Positions 13,933-21,360 of a stretch of DNA of 64,000 nucleotides are shown here, in pieces. Origin of the DNA: an uncultured Treponema sp. (lineage in GTDB: Bacteria; Spirochaetota; Spirochaetia; Treponematales; Treponemataceae); the NCBI GenBank assembly GCA_937894335.1, contig CALCRU010000044.1, positions 5,211 to 69,210 of the forward strand, written 5' to 3'. A program made the position numbers and the translations under genes. Position 1 is the stretch's first letter. Each line of letters begins with the position of its first letter. Below the pieces are notes generated by a model. It worked only from the letters and a program-made list of their open reading frames with translations. It did no database searches and was not told the origin of the DNA.

Positions 13933-14909
13933 ATGATGAGTACGCGGGATTTTGAGTTCAAGCAGATTGCGTTTGTCTTTACCGATGAAGGAGAAAAAAT
14001 TAGTTTTAAGAATGACAATCTTTTGATTACTGGCCCAGATGGAAAAGTAAAGCATCAGTCAACTTGCTACAGGCTCTTTTTGCTTTTTATCTGCGGCGAT
14101 TACTGCCTTACAACGGGCTTGCTTGACCGTTCCAAAAAGTTCGGATTTACAATCGTCTTTATGACTCCAAATCTTCGGGTAACTGCAATGCTTCCTTCAA
14201 AAGCAGAAGGAAATGTTTTGCTCAGAAAAAAACAGTATGACTATAACAAAACTGATATTGCGGCACATGTCATTTCGAATAAGATTCATAATCAATGTTC
14301 ACTTCTAAAGAAAAAACGAAAGAAAACAGAAGAGAAAAAGAAGTCATAAAAAAACTTGAACAGTTTGAAAAAGATGTCTTAAAGCCTGATTTGACCGGCC
14401 AGGAAATTATGGGAATAGAAGGAATCTGCGCAAAACTATATTTTAAATCTTTATTTGCAGAGTATGAATGGAAAAGCCGTCAACCCAGGACAAAATGCGA
14501 CATGACAAATACGCTCATGGATATAGGTTACACAATTCTCTTTAACATTATAAATGCCCTGCTTGAAATGTATGGTTTTGATGTGTATGTGGGAATTCTG
14601 CATACTCAGTTTTTTCATCGTAAATCACTTGTCTGCGATTTGGAAGAACCCTTCCGCCCTATTGTGGATGCTGCAATTTTAAAGGCCTTGAATCTTGGGC
14701 AAGTGAGCGAAAATGATTTTTGGAAAAATCAGAACCAGTATATTCTGCCTTGGAAAAATTCAAAGAAATATGTTGGAGTAATTCTTAACGCACTTATGGA
14801 ATACAAGAATGAAATTTTCATTTATCTGCAATCTTATTACCGCGCTTTTATAAGAGACAAATCTGCAGAAGAATTTCCTGTTTTTGATTTATTTGATGAG
14901 GAGGAATAA
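13933..14909 (+). pseudogene. cas1: cas1, split by a frameshift near 14325-14340
   Basis: Two overlapping frames give the two parts of a type V-A Cas1. Positions 13933-14349 encode the N-terminal beta-rich domain (FEFKQIAFVFTDEGEKISF, then the YRLFLLFICGD region). Frame -1, from 14295 to 14909, encodes the catalytic helical domain, with Glu in MGIEGICAKLYF, His in GILHTQFFHRKS and acidic residues in EEPFRPIVD. The frames change within an A-rich stretch (GAAGAGAAAAAGAAGTC). Dropping one A restores a continuous reading (EEKEVIKKLEQ). It could be a true mutation, a sequencing slip at the A run, or ribosomal slippage. The two-base gap to cas2 shows the normal operon. Confidence 0.88.
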
Positions 14910-14911
14910 AA

Positions 14912-15187
14912 ATGCTTTTGATTAGTTATGATATCAGCAACGATAAAGTACGAACTAAATTTTCGAAATATCTTTCAAAGTTTGGATTCCGCCTACAGTA
15001 TTCCGTTTTTGAGATAACAAACAGTGATACTGTATTGAAAAATATTGAAGCGGAAATTCAAAATACTTACATGAAGACCTTTACAGAAGAGGATTCTATC
15101 ATTATATTTAACTTGTCGGAAACATGCAAAAAAACATGCTACGGCTTTGCCAAAAACGAAGAAAAAGAAGTCTTTGTAATTGGCTAA
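14912..15187 (+). CDS. cas2: Cas2, type V-A
   Basis: The 91-residue protein has the Cas2 ferredoxin-like fold pattern. It starts MLLISYDISNDKVRTKFSKY with the conserved Asp after the first strand, continues GFRLQYSVFEI, and ends with DSIIIFNLSETCKK. Cas2 forms the central dimer of the Cas1-Cas2 integrase. It begins 2 nt after cas1 and follows GAGGAGG, so the two are coupled. The sequence looks intact, but it is useful only if a working Cas1 is made. Confidence 0.92.
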   Translation: MLLISYDISNDKVRTKFSKYLSKFGFRLQYSVFEITNSDTVLKNIEAEIQNTYMKTFTEEDSIIIFNLSETCKKTCYGFAKNEEKEVFVIG

Positions 15188-15305
15188 AAGTTGCAAACCC
15201 TGGGTCTTACTGGAGTTTTTTATGAAAAAACAAGCATTTTCGTCAATTTTGACTGTAACAAATGCAAAAAACAGCAAGATACAGTACCGTTGTACATCGC
15301 GAAGG
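15188..15305 (+). promoter_or_regulatory. CRISPR leader
   Basis: This 118-bp stretch lies between cas2 and the first repeat, where the array promoter and integration signals are expected. No perfect -35/-10 pair stands out. It contains a 29-codon frame (ATG 15222, preceded by TGGAG) whose stop falls inside the first repeat; I regard its translation as doubtful. Confidence 0.7.
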
Positions 15306-16204
15306 GTTTGAACTTCATATTAAATTTCTACTGTTGTAGATAGCATTGCCATTGTATCAGTATCAAGTTTGAACTTCATATTAAATTTCTACTGTTGTAG
15401 ATTTGATTACGATTTCGTCCATGTCTTGTTTGAACTTCATATTAAATTTCTACTGTTGTAGATTCAATATCGCAATCGTCCACTCCCATGTTTGAACTTC
15501 ATATTAAATTTCTACTGTTGTAGATCAACATCGTTGCGAGCGTGAGCTAATGTTTGAACTTCATATTAAATTTCTACTGTTGTAGATAGAGCGTCATACA
15601 CGTCTTTCTTGTGTTTGAACTTCATATTAAATTTCTACTGTTGTAGATGAGGGTTTTTTGGTTCAGATGTAATGTTTGAACTTCATATTAAATTTCTACT
15701 GTTGTAGATTTAGACCTTCTTTTACTTGACATGCAGTTTGAACTTCATATTAAATTTCTACTGTTGTAGATAGATATACAACATCCTTTGGCTCAAAGTT
15801 TGAACTTCATATTAAATTTCTACTGTTGTAGATATAATCAAAATCTTGCTCATCAGAAGTTTGAACTTCATATTAAATTTCTACTGTTGTAGATCATACC
15901 GATTTACAGTTTCTTTCGTTGTTTGAACTTCATATTAAATTTCTACTGTTGTAGATTATGGCGGTTAAACCGTAAACTACAGAGTTTGAACTTCATATTA
16001 AATTTCTACTGTTGTAGATAAAATTGGCAGCCAGCGTTGAAGGTGGTTTGAACTTCATATTAAATTTCTACTGTTGTAGATGCTAAACAGTCTGAACAGT
16101 CCGCTAGTTTGAACTTCATATTAAATTTCTACTGTTGTAGATATAGAACAGGAAGTTATAAAATTGTAGTTTGAACTTCATATTAAATTTCTACTGTTGT
16201 AGAT
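15306..16204 (+). CRISPR. Type V-A CRISPR array, 15 repeats and 14 spacers
   Basis: Fifteen copies of a 36-nt repeat begin at 15306, 15367, 15428, 15490, 15552, 15613, 15674, 15736, 15798, 15859, 15921, 15984, 16046, 16107 and 16169. Each starts GTTTGAACTTC and ends TTTCTACTGTTGTAGAT. That 3' end holds the TCTAC-TGTT-GTAGA hairpin recognised and cut by Cas12a and is the same as in the Francisella system. I see no differences among the fifteen. The spacers are 25 to 27 nt. The array follows cas2 in the same direction, so new spacers would enter at the left. Confidence 0.98.
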
Positions 16205-16219
16205 TATAAGGGAGGTATT

Positions 16220-16414
16220 TTGAAGTATACAGTTGAAGTAATAAGGGCGAAGGACGGCTTGAAAAAGTCCTGCATAACAAGCGACTGCACAACGGAAGAA
16301 GAACAAAAAAAATGTTTCAATTCCTATGACTTGTTTTACAGGGCTGGACAATTCAAGGCGTATAAAATCACTGATGAAAACGGACTTGTTGCCGTGAAAA
16401 AAGGCGACATCTGA
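16220..16414 (+). CDS. 64-residue protein directly after the CRISPR array
   Basis: The frame starts at TTG 16220 with GGGAGG (16210-16215) only 6 nt behind the last repeat, and ends 23 nt before a strong terminator hairpin. The protein (MKYTVEVIRAKDGLKKSC...) is small and mixed alpha/beta, with cysteines at about 18, 23 and 32 and a YDLFYRAGQFKAYKI segment. It is not recognised. No promoter can be seen between the repeat and the start, so its message probably comes from the array transcript; cleavage in the last repeat would then leave it a very short leader. The function is unknown. Confidence 0.6.
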   Translation: MKYTVEVIRAKDGLKKSCITSDCTTEEEQKKCFNSYDLFYRAGQFKAYKITDENGLVAVKKGDI

Positions 16415-16437
16415 TTTTTAAATTTGCCCTTCGGTTT

Positions 16438-16472
16438 AAAGGCGGTTGCTATTTACGGCAACCGCCTTTTTT
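16438..16472 (+). terminator. Rho-independent terminator after the array-terminal gene
   Basis: GGCGGTTGC (16441-16449) and GCAACCGCC (16458-16466) form a 9-bp GC-rich stem with an 8-nt loop, flanked by AAA and followed by six T. It should end the array and 64-residue gene transcript. Confidence 0.92.
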
Positions 16473-16513
16473 ATTTTCTGCTATCCGAAATTCAGGAAAG
16501 GACAACTTGAAAA

Positions 16514-16621
16514 ATGGCAATGGAAATTGCAAGGGAATTTACAGAAACGGAAGCCCCAGAATTGGTAAGGCTTCTTGATGACAGAACAGAAAGGGAAGTA
16601 TACAAACTTCTTTCAGTATAG
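16514..16621 (+). CDS. Possible 35-residue protein
   Basis: An open frame encodes MAMEIAREFTETEAPELV... ending YKLLSV, an acidic helical peptide. AGGAAAGG lies upstream at loose spacing. It may be the remains of a longer gene in the insert between the last perfect repeat and the degenerate one. Coding status is uncertain. Confidence 0.3.
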   Translation: MAMEIAREFTETEAPELVRLLDDRTEREVYKLLSV

Positions 16622-16724
16622 AATTTCATGCTTGCCGTATTGCTACATGAATTCTGGTGTTCGTACAAGTATACAGGACGCATTCCGGCATAAAGGCAGG
16701 CATAAAGCCTGCAAGGGGGTAATT

Positions 16725-16826
16725 ATGGCAAGGTTAAAGGGCATGTACGCTACAAACGCACACATCTTTCTGATGATGGAAGGCTGGCACTTAGAGTTTG
16801 AACTTCATATTATTCTACTGTTGTAG
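16725..16826 (+). pseudogene. Gene start truncated by the degenerate repeat
   Basis: A frame starts at ATG 16725 behind AAGGGGG and encodes MARLKGMYATNAHIFLMMEG, then enters the 33-nt degenerate CRISPR repeat, where it stops. The last ten residues are therefore repeat-encoded. It looks like a gene whose 3' part was lost at a junction with the repeat. Confidence 0.35.
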
Positions 16827-16828
16827 AT
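16796..16828 (+). repeat. Solitary degenerate CRISPR repeat, end of the locus
   Basis: The 33-nt sequence matches the array repeat at both ends (GTTTGAACTTCATATT and TTCTACTGTTGTAGAT) but lacks 3 nt in the middle. It lies 591 nt after the last perfect repeat. Read on the minus strand it supplies the last five codons and stop of the neighbouring membrane-protein gene. Confidence 0.93.
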
Positions 16829-17487
16829 CTCCAGTTCCCTCGCCACAGGGCAAGGCTGAATCCCCAAGTGACCAGTGCAATGAAGATGATTACCAAGGGC
16901 ATGAAGGCGATGTTGCCGCTGGGGAGGAAGCCGTACCAGTCGCAGCGAGAGGTGGCTTTGCCGTTTTCTAGGTGGAGCATGATGTTGGTGCAGTAGAAGA
17001 CGGTATAAAGTAGCATGGGAACTGTACCCAAAAGCGTTAGGCGCAAGGGGATGTCTGGGGTGCGTTCAAAGAAGATGAATGTTACAATGCAAAGTACCGG
17101 TATTAAAAAATGCATGAAGAGGTTGCTGTTCAAAAAGAGAGAAAAATATCCGTTTGAGGATGTGGGGGCCAAAAAGAAAACAGTTACCATCACGGTTAGT
17201 GTTACGCCAGCTGTGGCTGCAAGCTTTAAAATGTAAAGCCAGCGGGGAAGCCCGACCGTATTTTCCTTTCTATGACAGAGGAAATAAACGAGGGCCACAA
17301 AAGAAACTATTCCAGCAAAGACATTTGAATCAACTGTAAAGTACTTGAATTCTGCAAAACCCATTGCGGTAAACTGGGAAGAGGGTCCCATAAAGCTGAA
17401 TCCAACGAACATTGCCGTTGCAGAAAAAGTGGCAAGTGCAAAGATAAGCGCATTCAGTATGCAGGCTGTTTTTTGTCTTGCATTCAC
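16810..17487 (-). CDS. Pr6Pr-like membrane protein, C-terminus fused to CRISPR repeat
   Basis: The 225-residue protein has about six membrane segments (near residues 9-30, 52-70, 84-106, 120-140, 150-170 and 192-215). The polar motifs, such as FTVDSNVFAG and FFLAPTSSNGYF, resemble Pr6Pr-family integral membrane proteins of unknown function. The start overlaps the RelA-like gene by 4 nt (ATGA). The final residues STTVE and the stop codon come from the degenerate CRISPR repeat, so the original 3' end has been replaced or the repeat arose within it. All membrane helices are still present, and the product may be functional. Confidence 0.75.
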   Translation of the reverse strand: MNARQKTACILNALIFALATFSATAMFVGFSFMGPSSQFTAMGFAEFKYFTVDSNVFAGIVSFVALVYFLCHRKENTVGLPRWLYILKLAATAGVTLTVMVTVFFLAPTSSNGYFSLFLNSNLFMHFLIPVLCIVTFIFFERTPDIPLRLTLLGTVPMLLYTVFYCTNIMLHLENGKATSRCDWYGFLPSGNIAFMPLVIIFIALVTWGFSLALWRGNWRSTTVE

Positions 17488-18530
17488 TTTAATATTACCT
17501 CGTTTGCATAGCGTTCCGCCCGTGAGGCGTCTTTTGTTGAGATATAGAAAAATTCTTTTGCCTGTTCCCTACTGTATCCTTTAAGCACAAGTTCGGCACG
17601 GCACAAAAACCTAAGGGCTGCTGTGGAAGAAAAAATATCCAAGTCCATCTGCCCCAGAGTTTCTTCCGCCATTTGTAGGGCAAGGGGTGCGTCTTCTTCT
17701 AGCATTTTTTGCAGGTCGCCAAGGGTTTCTTTCTTAAGCCAGGCAAACTGTTCCAAATAACTTTCCGCAGAATCATCATAAATTTCTGCGTTGCACAGTT
17801 TTGCAATCTGTTCAAGGAAAGAGCGCATATTCCTGCTGTAGCGCATGTATTCTCCAAGCGAAACGGAATCTATGCGGATGTCGTTTGCGTCATCATTCAT
17901 TATTTTTGTGTGGACTTCTTCGGTATAGTTTGCAACGGTGTCTCGAATACGCATAAAGTGTTCATCTGCAATTTCAAGAAGTCCGGCTAGACGAGAAAAA
18001 TCTCTTGAAACGGCACGAGGCACTCCAAACTTTGTCTTGTAGCCCAAATCGTGGTCCATTACCGCCCACACATGCTGCATAAGCGAGCACATTTGAACTT
18101 CAAATCGCTTGTTCAAAAGTTCCTTGGGAATGCTTCCGTCGTCCCTAAGCGAGCAGATGTAATGAACAGAAAGATAGCCAAATGAATTTATGTCTAGGAT
18201 TTTTCTTTTGTCTATTGATTCTTTCCAGTCTACATCAAAAAGTTTTTCAACACTGTCTGCAACAGTATCCACATCATCAGAAAAATAACAGATTACCCTT
18301 ATGCCAAGAATGTCTGTTATGTCGGAAAGAGAAGTGTACTTGTCGCCCTTTCGTTCAAGTTTTCCAGCAAGACTTTTTTCTGCCTTTATGCGGTGGTTTA
18401 TTCCGTAGACAGGCACGCTGCTGCTCTTTACCGCCCCGGAAATTTTTTCTACAGCAATTTCTTCTATCTGTTCAAAAAGTGATTTTTGCGTGCGGTACTG
18501 CTCAAGTATTTCTTTGCCTTTGGAACTCAT
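17484..18530 (-). CDS. RelA/SpoT-domain (p)ppGpp synthetase-like protein
   Basis: The 348-residue protein has a RelA/SpoT nucleotidyltransferase domain at about residues 40-190. Its motifs are NHRIKAEKSL, SLSDITDILGIRVICYF, FGYLSVHYICSL and FEVQMCSLMQHVWAVMDHDLGYK. A helical C-terminal region of about 150 residues follows. There is no HD hydrolase, TGS or ACT domain, so it resembles small alarmone synthetases with an extra C-terminal part rather than the long bifunctional enzyme. It probably makes (p)ppGpp or a related alarmone from ATP and GTP/GDP. It lies 10 nt after a STAS gene in a stress-signalling-like run. Confidence 0.82.
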   Translation of the reverse strand: MSSKGKEILEQYRTQKSLFEQIEEIAVEKISGAVKSSSVPVYGINHRIKAEKSLAGKLERKGDKYTSLSDITDILGIRVICYFSDDVDTVADSVEKLFDVDWKESIDKRKILDINSFGYLSVHYICSLRDDGSIPKELLNKRFEVQMCSLMQHVWAVMDHDLGYKTKFGVPRAVSRDFSRLAGLLEIADEHFMRIRDTVANYTEEVHTKIMNDDANDIRIDSVSLGEYMRYSRNMRSFLEQIAKLCNAEIYDDSAESYLEQFAWLKKETLGDLQKMLEEDAPLALQMAEETLGQMDLDIFSSTAALRFLCRAELVLKGYSREQAKEFFYISTKDASRAERYANEVILK

Positions 18531-18539
18531 GGCTTTTTC

Positions 18540-18842
18540 CTACAGTATCTTTAAGAAAATATCCGCTCCGGTAACTTCAAAAACCTGACGGCAGAATTTG
18601 CTAGGACTTCTGATTATCATTTCCCTTCCTTCGCGCATGTTTTTTTGCGCCGACAAAAGTACTCTAACGCCTGCACTGGAAATGTATTCCAAGGCCTGCA
18701 TGTCTAGCACCACAAGTTTTATCGCACCTAGGGAAAGATTATGTTCAAGTTCCTCCTCTAGTTTTTCCGCCGCATTTACATCAAGCCGACCAGAAAGGAC
18801 CAGTTCTACAACATTGTTTTTTCTTGTTTCGGTAATTTGCAT
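18540..18842 (-). CDS. STAS-domain anti-sigma-factor antagonist
   Basis: The 100-residue protein is a single STAS domain. It has the usual strand ELVLSGRLDVNAAEKL near the start and the phosphorylation loop EYISSAGVRVLLSA (about residues 53-66), where a serine is the expected switch residue. Such proteins bind anti-sigma kinases in partner-switching systems and are reactivated by SpoIIE/RsbU-type phosphatases, one of which is encoded two genes upstream. It follows a second STAS gene by 10 nt. No partner kinase gene is present in this window. Confidence 0.88.
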   Translation of the reverse strand: MQITETRKNNVVELVLSGRLDVNAAEKLEEELEHNLSLGAIKLVVLDMQALEYISSAGVRVLLSAQKNMREGREMIIRSPSKFCRQVFEVTGADIFLKIL

Positions 18843-18852
18843 GGCAGATCCC

Positions 18853-19146
18853 CTACTTTATGTCAAGGATGTCCTTGAATCCAGTTATGTCAAAAATGTC
18901 CAGTATGCTGTCGCTTGCGTTGGTTACTGAAAGTCCGCCTTTCTTTACAAACTCTTTGTGTGTTGCAAGAAGCACGCGTAGTCCGGCAGAAGAAATGTAT
19001 TCCAAATGTGAAAAGTCAATTACCAGTTCTTCCGCCTGCGAAACAGACTGAATCTCTTTTTCAAGTTCTGGTGCTGTAAGAGTGTCGAGCCTTCCTTCCA
19101 CTAAGAGAGTCGCCTTGCTTCCGTTCAGATTCTTTGTAATAGTCAT
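18853..19146 (-). CDS. STAS-domain anti-sigma-factor antagonist
   Basis: The 97-residue protein is a second single STAS domain, with VEGRLDTLTAPELEKEI and the EYISSAGLRVLLATHKE loop. ATG 19146 is chosen because GAGGAG lies 7 nt upstream; an in-frame ATG further up would add 12 residues without a ribosome-binding site. It is clearly a paralogue of the next gene, probably from a local duplication. With the phosphatase upstream the two STAS proteins could form a two-input switch. Confidence 0.88.
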   Translation of the reverse strand: MTITKNLNGSKATLLVEGRLDTLTAPELEKEIQSVSQAEELVIDFSHLEYISSAGLRVLLATHKEFVKKGGLSVTNASDSILDIFDITGFKDILDIK

Positions 19147-19196
19147 AAAACTCCTCGCATTGACTATAGCACAAATGCACAAAATGCGGAAGTGTC

Positions 19197-20792
19197 TTAC
19201 TTTAAAATAAGGGTGAGCATGGTAAGGTCGTCAAACTGTTCCGCTCTGCCTACAAATTTGTCAATCTGACTGCGCACAAACTTAAGTGTTTCTGGTGCTG
19301 TTAGTTCTTCGGTACGGGACATTGATTCAAGCACTCTGTCGTCTCCAAAGAGCTGTTCTTCTTCGTCAGTGGCTTCGGTTACGCCATCAGTGTAGATGAA
19401 GATTCTGTCGCCTTTTTTAAGTATAACGGAGTGTTCCTCATAGGGAAAGTTTTCCATTCCTGCAAGGACAAAATTTGGCTTTGTCTTAAGGTAGGAAAAT
19501 TCTCCGCCCTGATGCAGTACAGGATATGGATGACCTGCATTTACAAATTTAAGTTCGCCTGTGCTGAATGTAAGAATTGCAAGCCAGCATGTTACAAAAT
19601 AGTTTTCCGTGTTGCGTTTGCACAACTGGTTATTTACTGTTTCAAAAATTTTCTTTGGGCTAAGTCCCTGCTGTGCGTAGGAGGCAATAAGGGTTTTTAC
19701 AATGGCCATGATAAGGGCTGCAGGAATTCCTTTTCCGCTTACATCGCCTACAACTATCATTAGGTGGTCTGAATCTAGCAAGCGGTAGTCGTAAAAGTCT
19801 CCACCTACTTCCTTTGCAGGAGTCATTGTTGCCGCAAGATCAAAGTCTGTGCGGTCTGGAAAAGTGGGGTACCCTTTTGGAAGCATGCCGTACTGGATTT
19901 TTGTGGCAACACTAAGTTCCGTTCCTATGCGTTCTTTTTCTGCGGTTACTTGGGTAAGCTTTTCTATGTTGGTGCACACTTCGTCTTCCATCTGATGCAC
20001 GGAATGAGCAAGAGTTCCTATTTCGTCACGGTTTTTTATTTTAAGCAAACTGTCGGAAGGCCGTCCTCCGTAAGATGCAAAGTGATCCGTTTCCCGAGTT
20101 ATGAGGGTAAGGGGCTTTATGAATGCAAAGCGGATGTAGGAACTGAACAGAATGCCAAACAGGAGCGCAAAAATAAATTCAGACACGACAACCACATTTA
20201 CATAGGTGTATCTGGCGTTTACAAATTCCTGAATGTTTTTTTGCGCACCAAGAACAGCCACAGCTTTTCCGCTTGAGTCGTAAACGGGAAGCATTGCCGT
20301 AATGTGGGAACCGCTTCTTGTCTTAAGAGTGTGCCTTACAACGGTTTCTCCTTTTTCAAGTGCATTTCTTGCAGAGGCATTGTATTCTGGTTCTTCGTAT
20401 ACTTCAAAGTATCCCAACTCAAATGGTTTCCACTTTCCGCCCTGTTTTACTGGATTGTAGATGTAGGTTATGTTGGTGTAGTTTTCTCCTTCAACATTAG
20501 AAACATAAAGAAGGTTAAGGTCAAACTTGTCAACAAAATCCTGCAGTATGTTAAAAACGGAATTGTAGGCTTCATCCGTTTCTTTTGTTTCAAGATAGCG
20601 TCCAAAGTCGTCTGGGTTAAGGCATTCCCTACTTGCTTCGGCAATGGAAAGTATGGTGCGGTCGTATTCGTTTTTAAACTGGTGAGTAAATGCAAGGTAG
20701 CCTACAGCAAAGACAAAACTGCACAGTATGAATGCAAAAATCATTACTCGTAAAACTATTTTTTTTGTTAGGACTGAATGCTTTCTTTTCAT
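19197..20792 (-). CDS. Membrane sensor with SpoIIE/RsbU-type PP2C phosphatase
   Basis: The 531-residue protein has an N-terminal membrane helix (about 13-33) and an extracytoplasmic sensor of about 165 residues. A second helix (about 199-222), a HAMP-like linker and a coiled coil follow. The C-terminal SpoIIE-type PP2C domain has ATMTPAKEVGGDFYDY, VVGDVSGKGIPAALIMA and YTDGVTEATDEE. The conserved metal-binding Asp residues are present. It probably senses an outside signal and dephosphorylates the STAS proteins encoded directly downstream. Its start overlaps the NUDIX gene by 4 nt. Confidence 0.9.
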   Translation of the reverse strand: MKRKHSVLTKKIVLRVMIFAFILCSFVFAVGYLAFTHQFKNEYDRTILSIAEASRECLNPDDFGRYLETKETDEAYNSVFNILQDFVDKFDLNLLYVSNVEGENYTNITYIYNPVKQGGKWKPFELGYFEVYEEPEYNASARNALEKGETVVRHTLKTRSGSHITAMLPVYDSSGKAVAVLGAQKNIQEFVNARYTYVNVVVVSEFIFALLFGILFSSYIRFAFIKPLTLITRETDHFASYGGRPSDSLLKIKNRDEIGTLAHSVHQMEDEVCTNIEKLTQVTAEKERIGTELSVATKIQYGMLPKGYPTFPDRTDFDLAATMTPAKEVGGDFYDYRLLDSDHLMIVVGDVSGKGIPAALIMAIVKTLIASYAQQGLSPKKIFETVNNQLCKRNTENYFVTCWLAILTFSTGELKFVNAGHPYPVLHQGGEFSYLKTKPNFVLAGMENFPYEEHSVILKKGDRIFIYTDGVTEATDEEEQLFGDDRVLESMSRTEELTAPETLKFVRSQIDKFVGRAEQFDDLTMLTLILK

Positions 20793-21349
20793 CTCTTACT
20801 CCAAAGCAGGCAGTATGCTTGCGTTCGTGCGGCAAAAATGTTTTCTACAAGAAGCCTTTTAACTTCTTCTTTAGTATACCACCTTGCCTGTATTTCTTCC
20901 AGTTCAGAATCGCTAGGTAAGATTTTTCCTTCTGCCGTACCCACAAGGACTACATTCTTTTCGTCCGAAAATCCCACTGCGGAATAGCTTTCCTTCCACA
21001 CTTCGCTTATCTGCGTAAGGGTAAGTCCAGTTTCTTCCCTAAGCTCTCTGGCGGCGGCTTCTTCTACTGTTTCACCAGCGTCTATAAGTCCTGCAGGAAA
21101 ATTGTACACCCACTCTCCTGGAGCCATTCTGAATTCCCTGCTTAAAAGGATTTTTTCTCCGCTTTTGTCGTGCATAATTATGACTACTGCATCGGCACCC
21201 TTGTTGTGAAGCTGGTCAAACTGAGTAATGTCCTTGCGGCGGCTTATCATTTCGTAAGTCTTTGTCTTTCCGCTTGCGGTTTCGTATTCAATGTTGTAGC
21301 GGGTTATGAATTTTCCCTCGTGGATTTTTTCTATTCCCTTGAACTTCAT
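20789..21349 (-). CDS. NUDIX hydrolase
   Basis: The 186-residue protein contains a full Nudix box, GLIDAGETVEEAAARELREETGL (positions about 94-116), with the conserved REXXEE core. It resembles ADP-ribose pyrophosphatases in the region before the box (LLSREFRMAPGEWVYNFPAG). It would hydrolyse a nucleoside diphosphate linked to another group; the substrate cannot be told from sequence. ATG 21349 follows GGAGGGC and is preferred to an upstream ATG 15 codons earlier. It is the middle gene of a minus-strand run. Confidence 0.88.
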   Translation of the reverse strand: MKFKGIEKIHEGKFITRYNIEYETASGKTKTYEMISRRKDITQFDQLHNKGADAVVIIMHDKSGEKILLSREFRMAPGEWVYNFPAGLIDAGETVEEAAARELREETGLTLTQISEVWKESYSAVGFSDEKNVVLVGTAEGKILPSDSELEEIQARWYTKEEVKRLLVENIFAARTQAYCLLWSKR

Positions 21350-21360
21350 GCAGCCCTCCT

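Noticed and set aside
14320..14340. Programmed -1 ribosomal frameshifting as the normal way to make Cas1
   Set aside because: The site reads G AAA AAG, not the efficient A AAA AAG heptamer, and Cas1 relatives are single-frame. A mutation or base-calling error is simpler.
6217..16204. A CRISPR-associated transposon using MuA/MuB with Cas12a for guided insertion
   Set aside because: The element carries phage lysis and repressor genes, cas12a is only a C-terminal piece lying outside the predicted element end, and there is no TniQ-like protein or separate guide. An insertion into an existing type V-A locus explains the layout better.
13042..16219. A tracrRNA for the CRISPR system
   Set aside because: Type V-A needs none, and I saw no anti-repeat in the cas region or leader.
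16796..16828. A second CRISPR array
   Set aside because: Only one repeat-like unit is present and it is degenerate. It is better seen as the terminal repeat of the main array.
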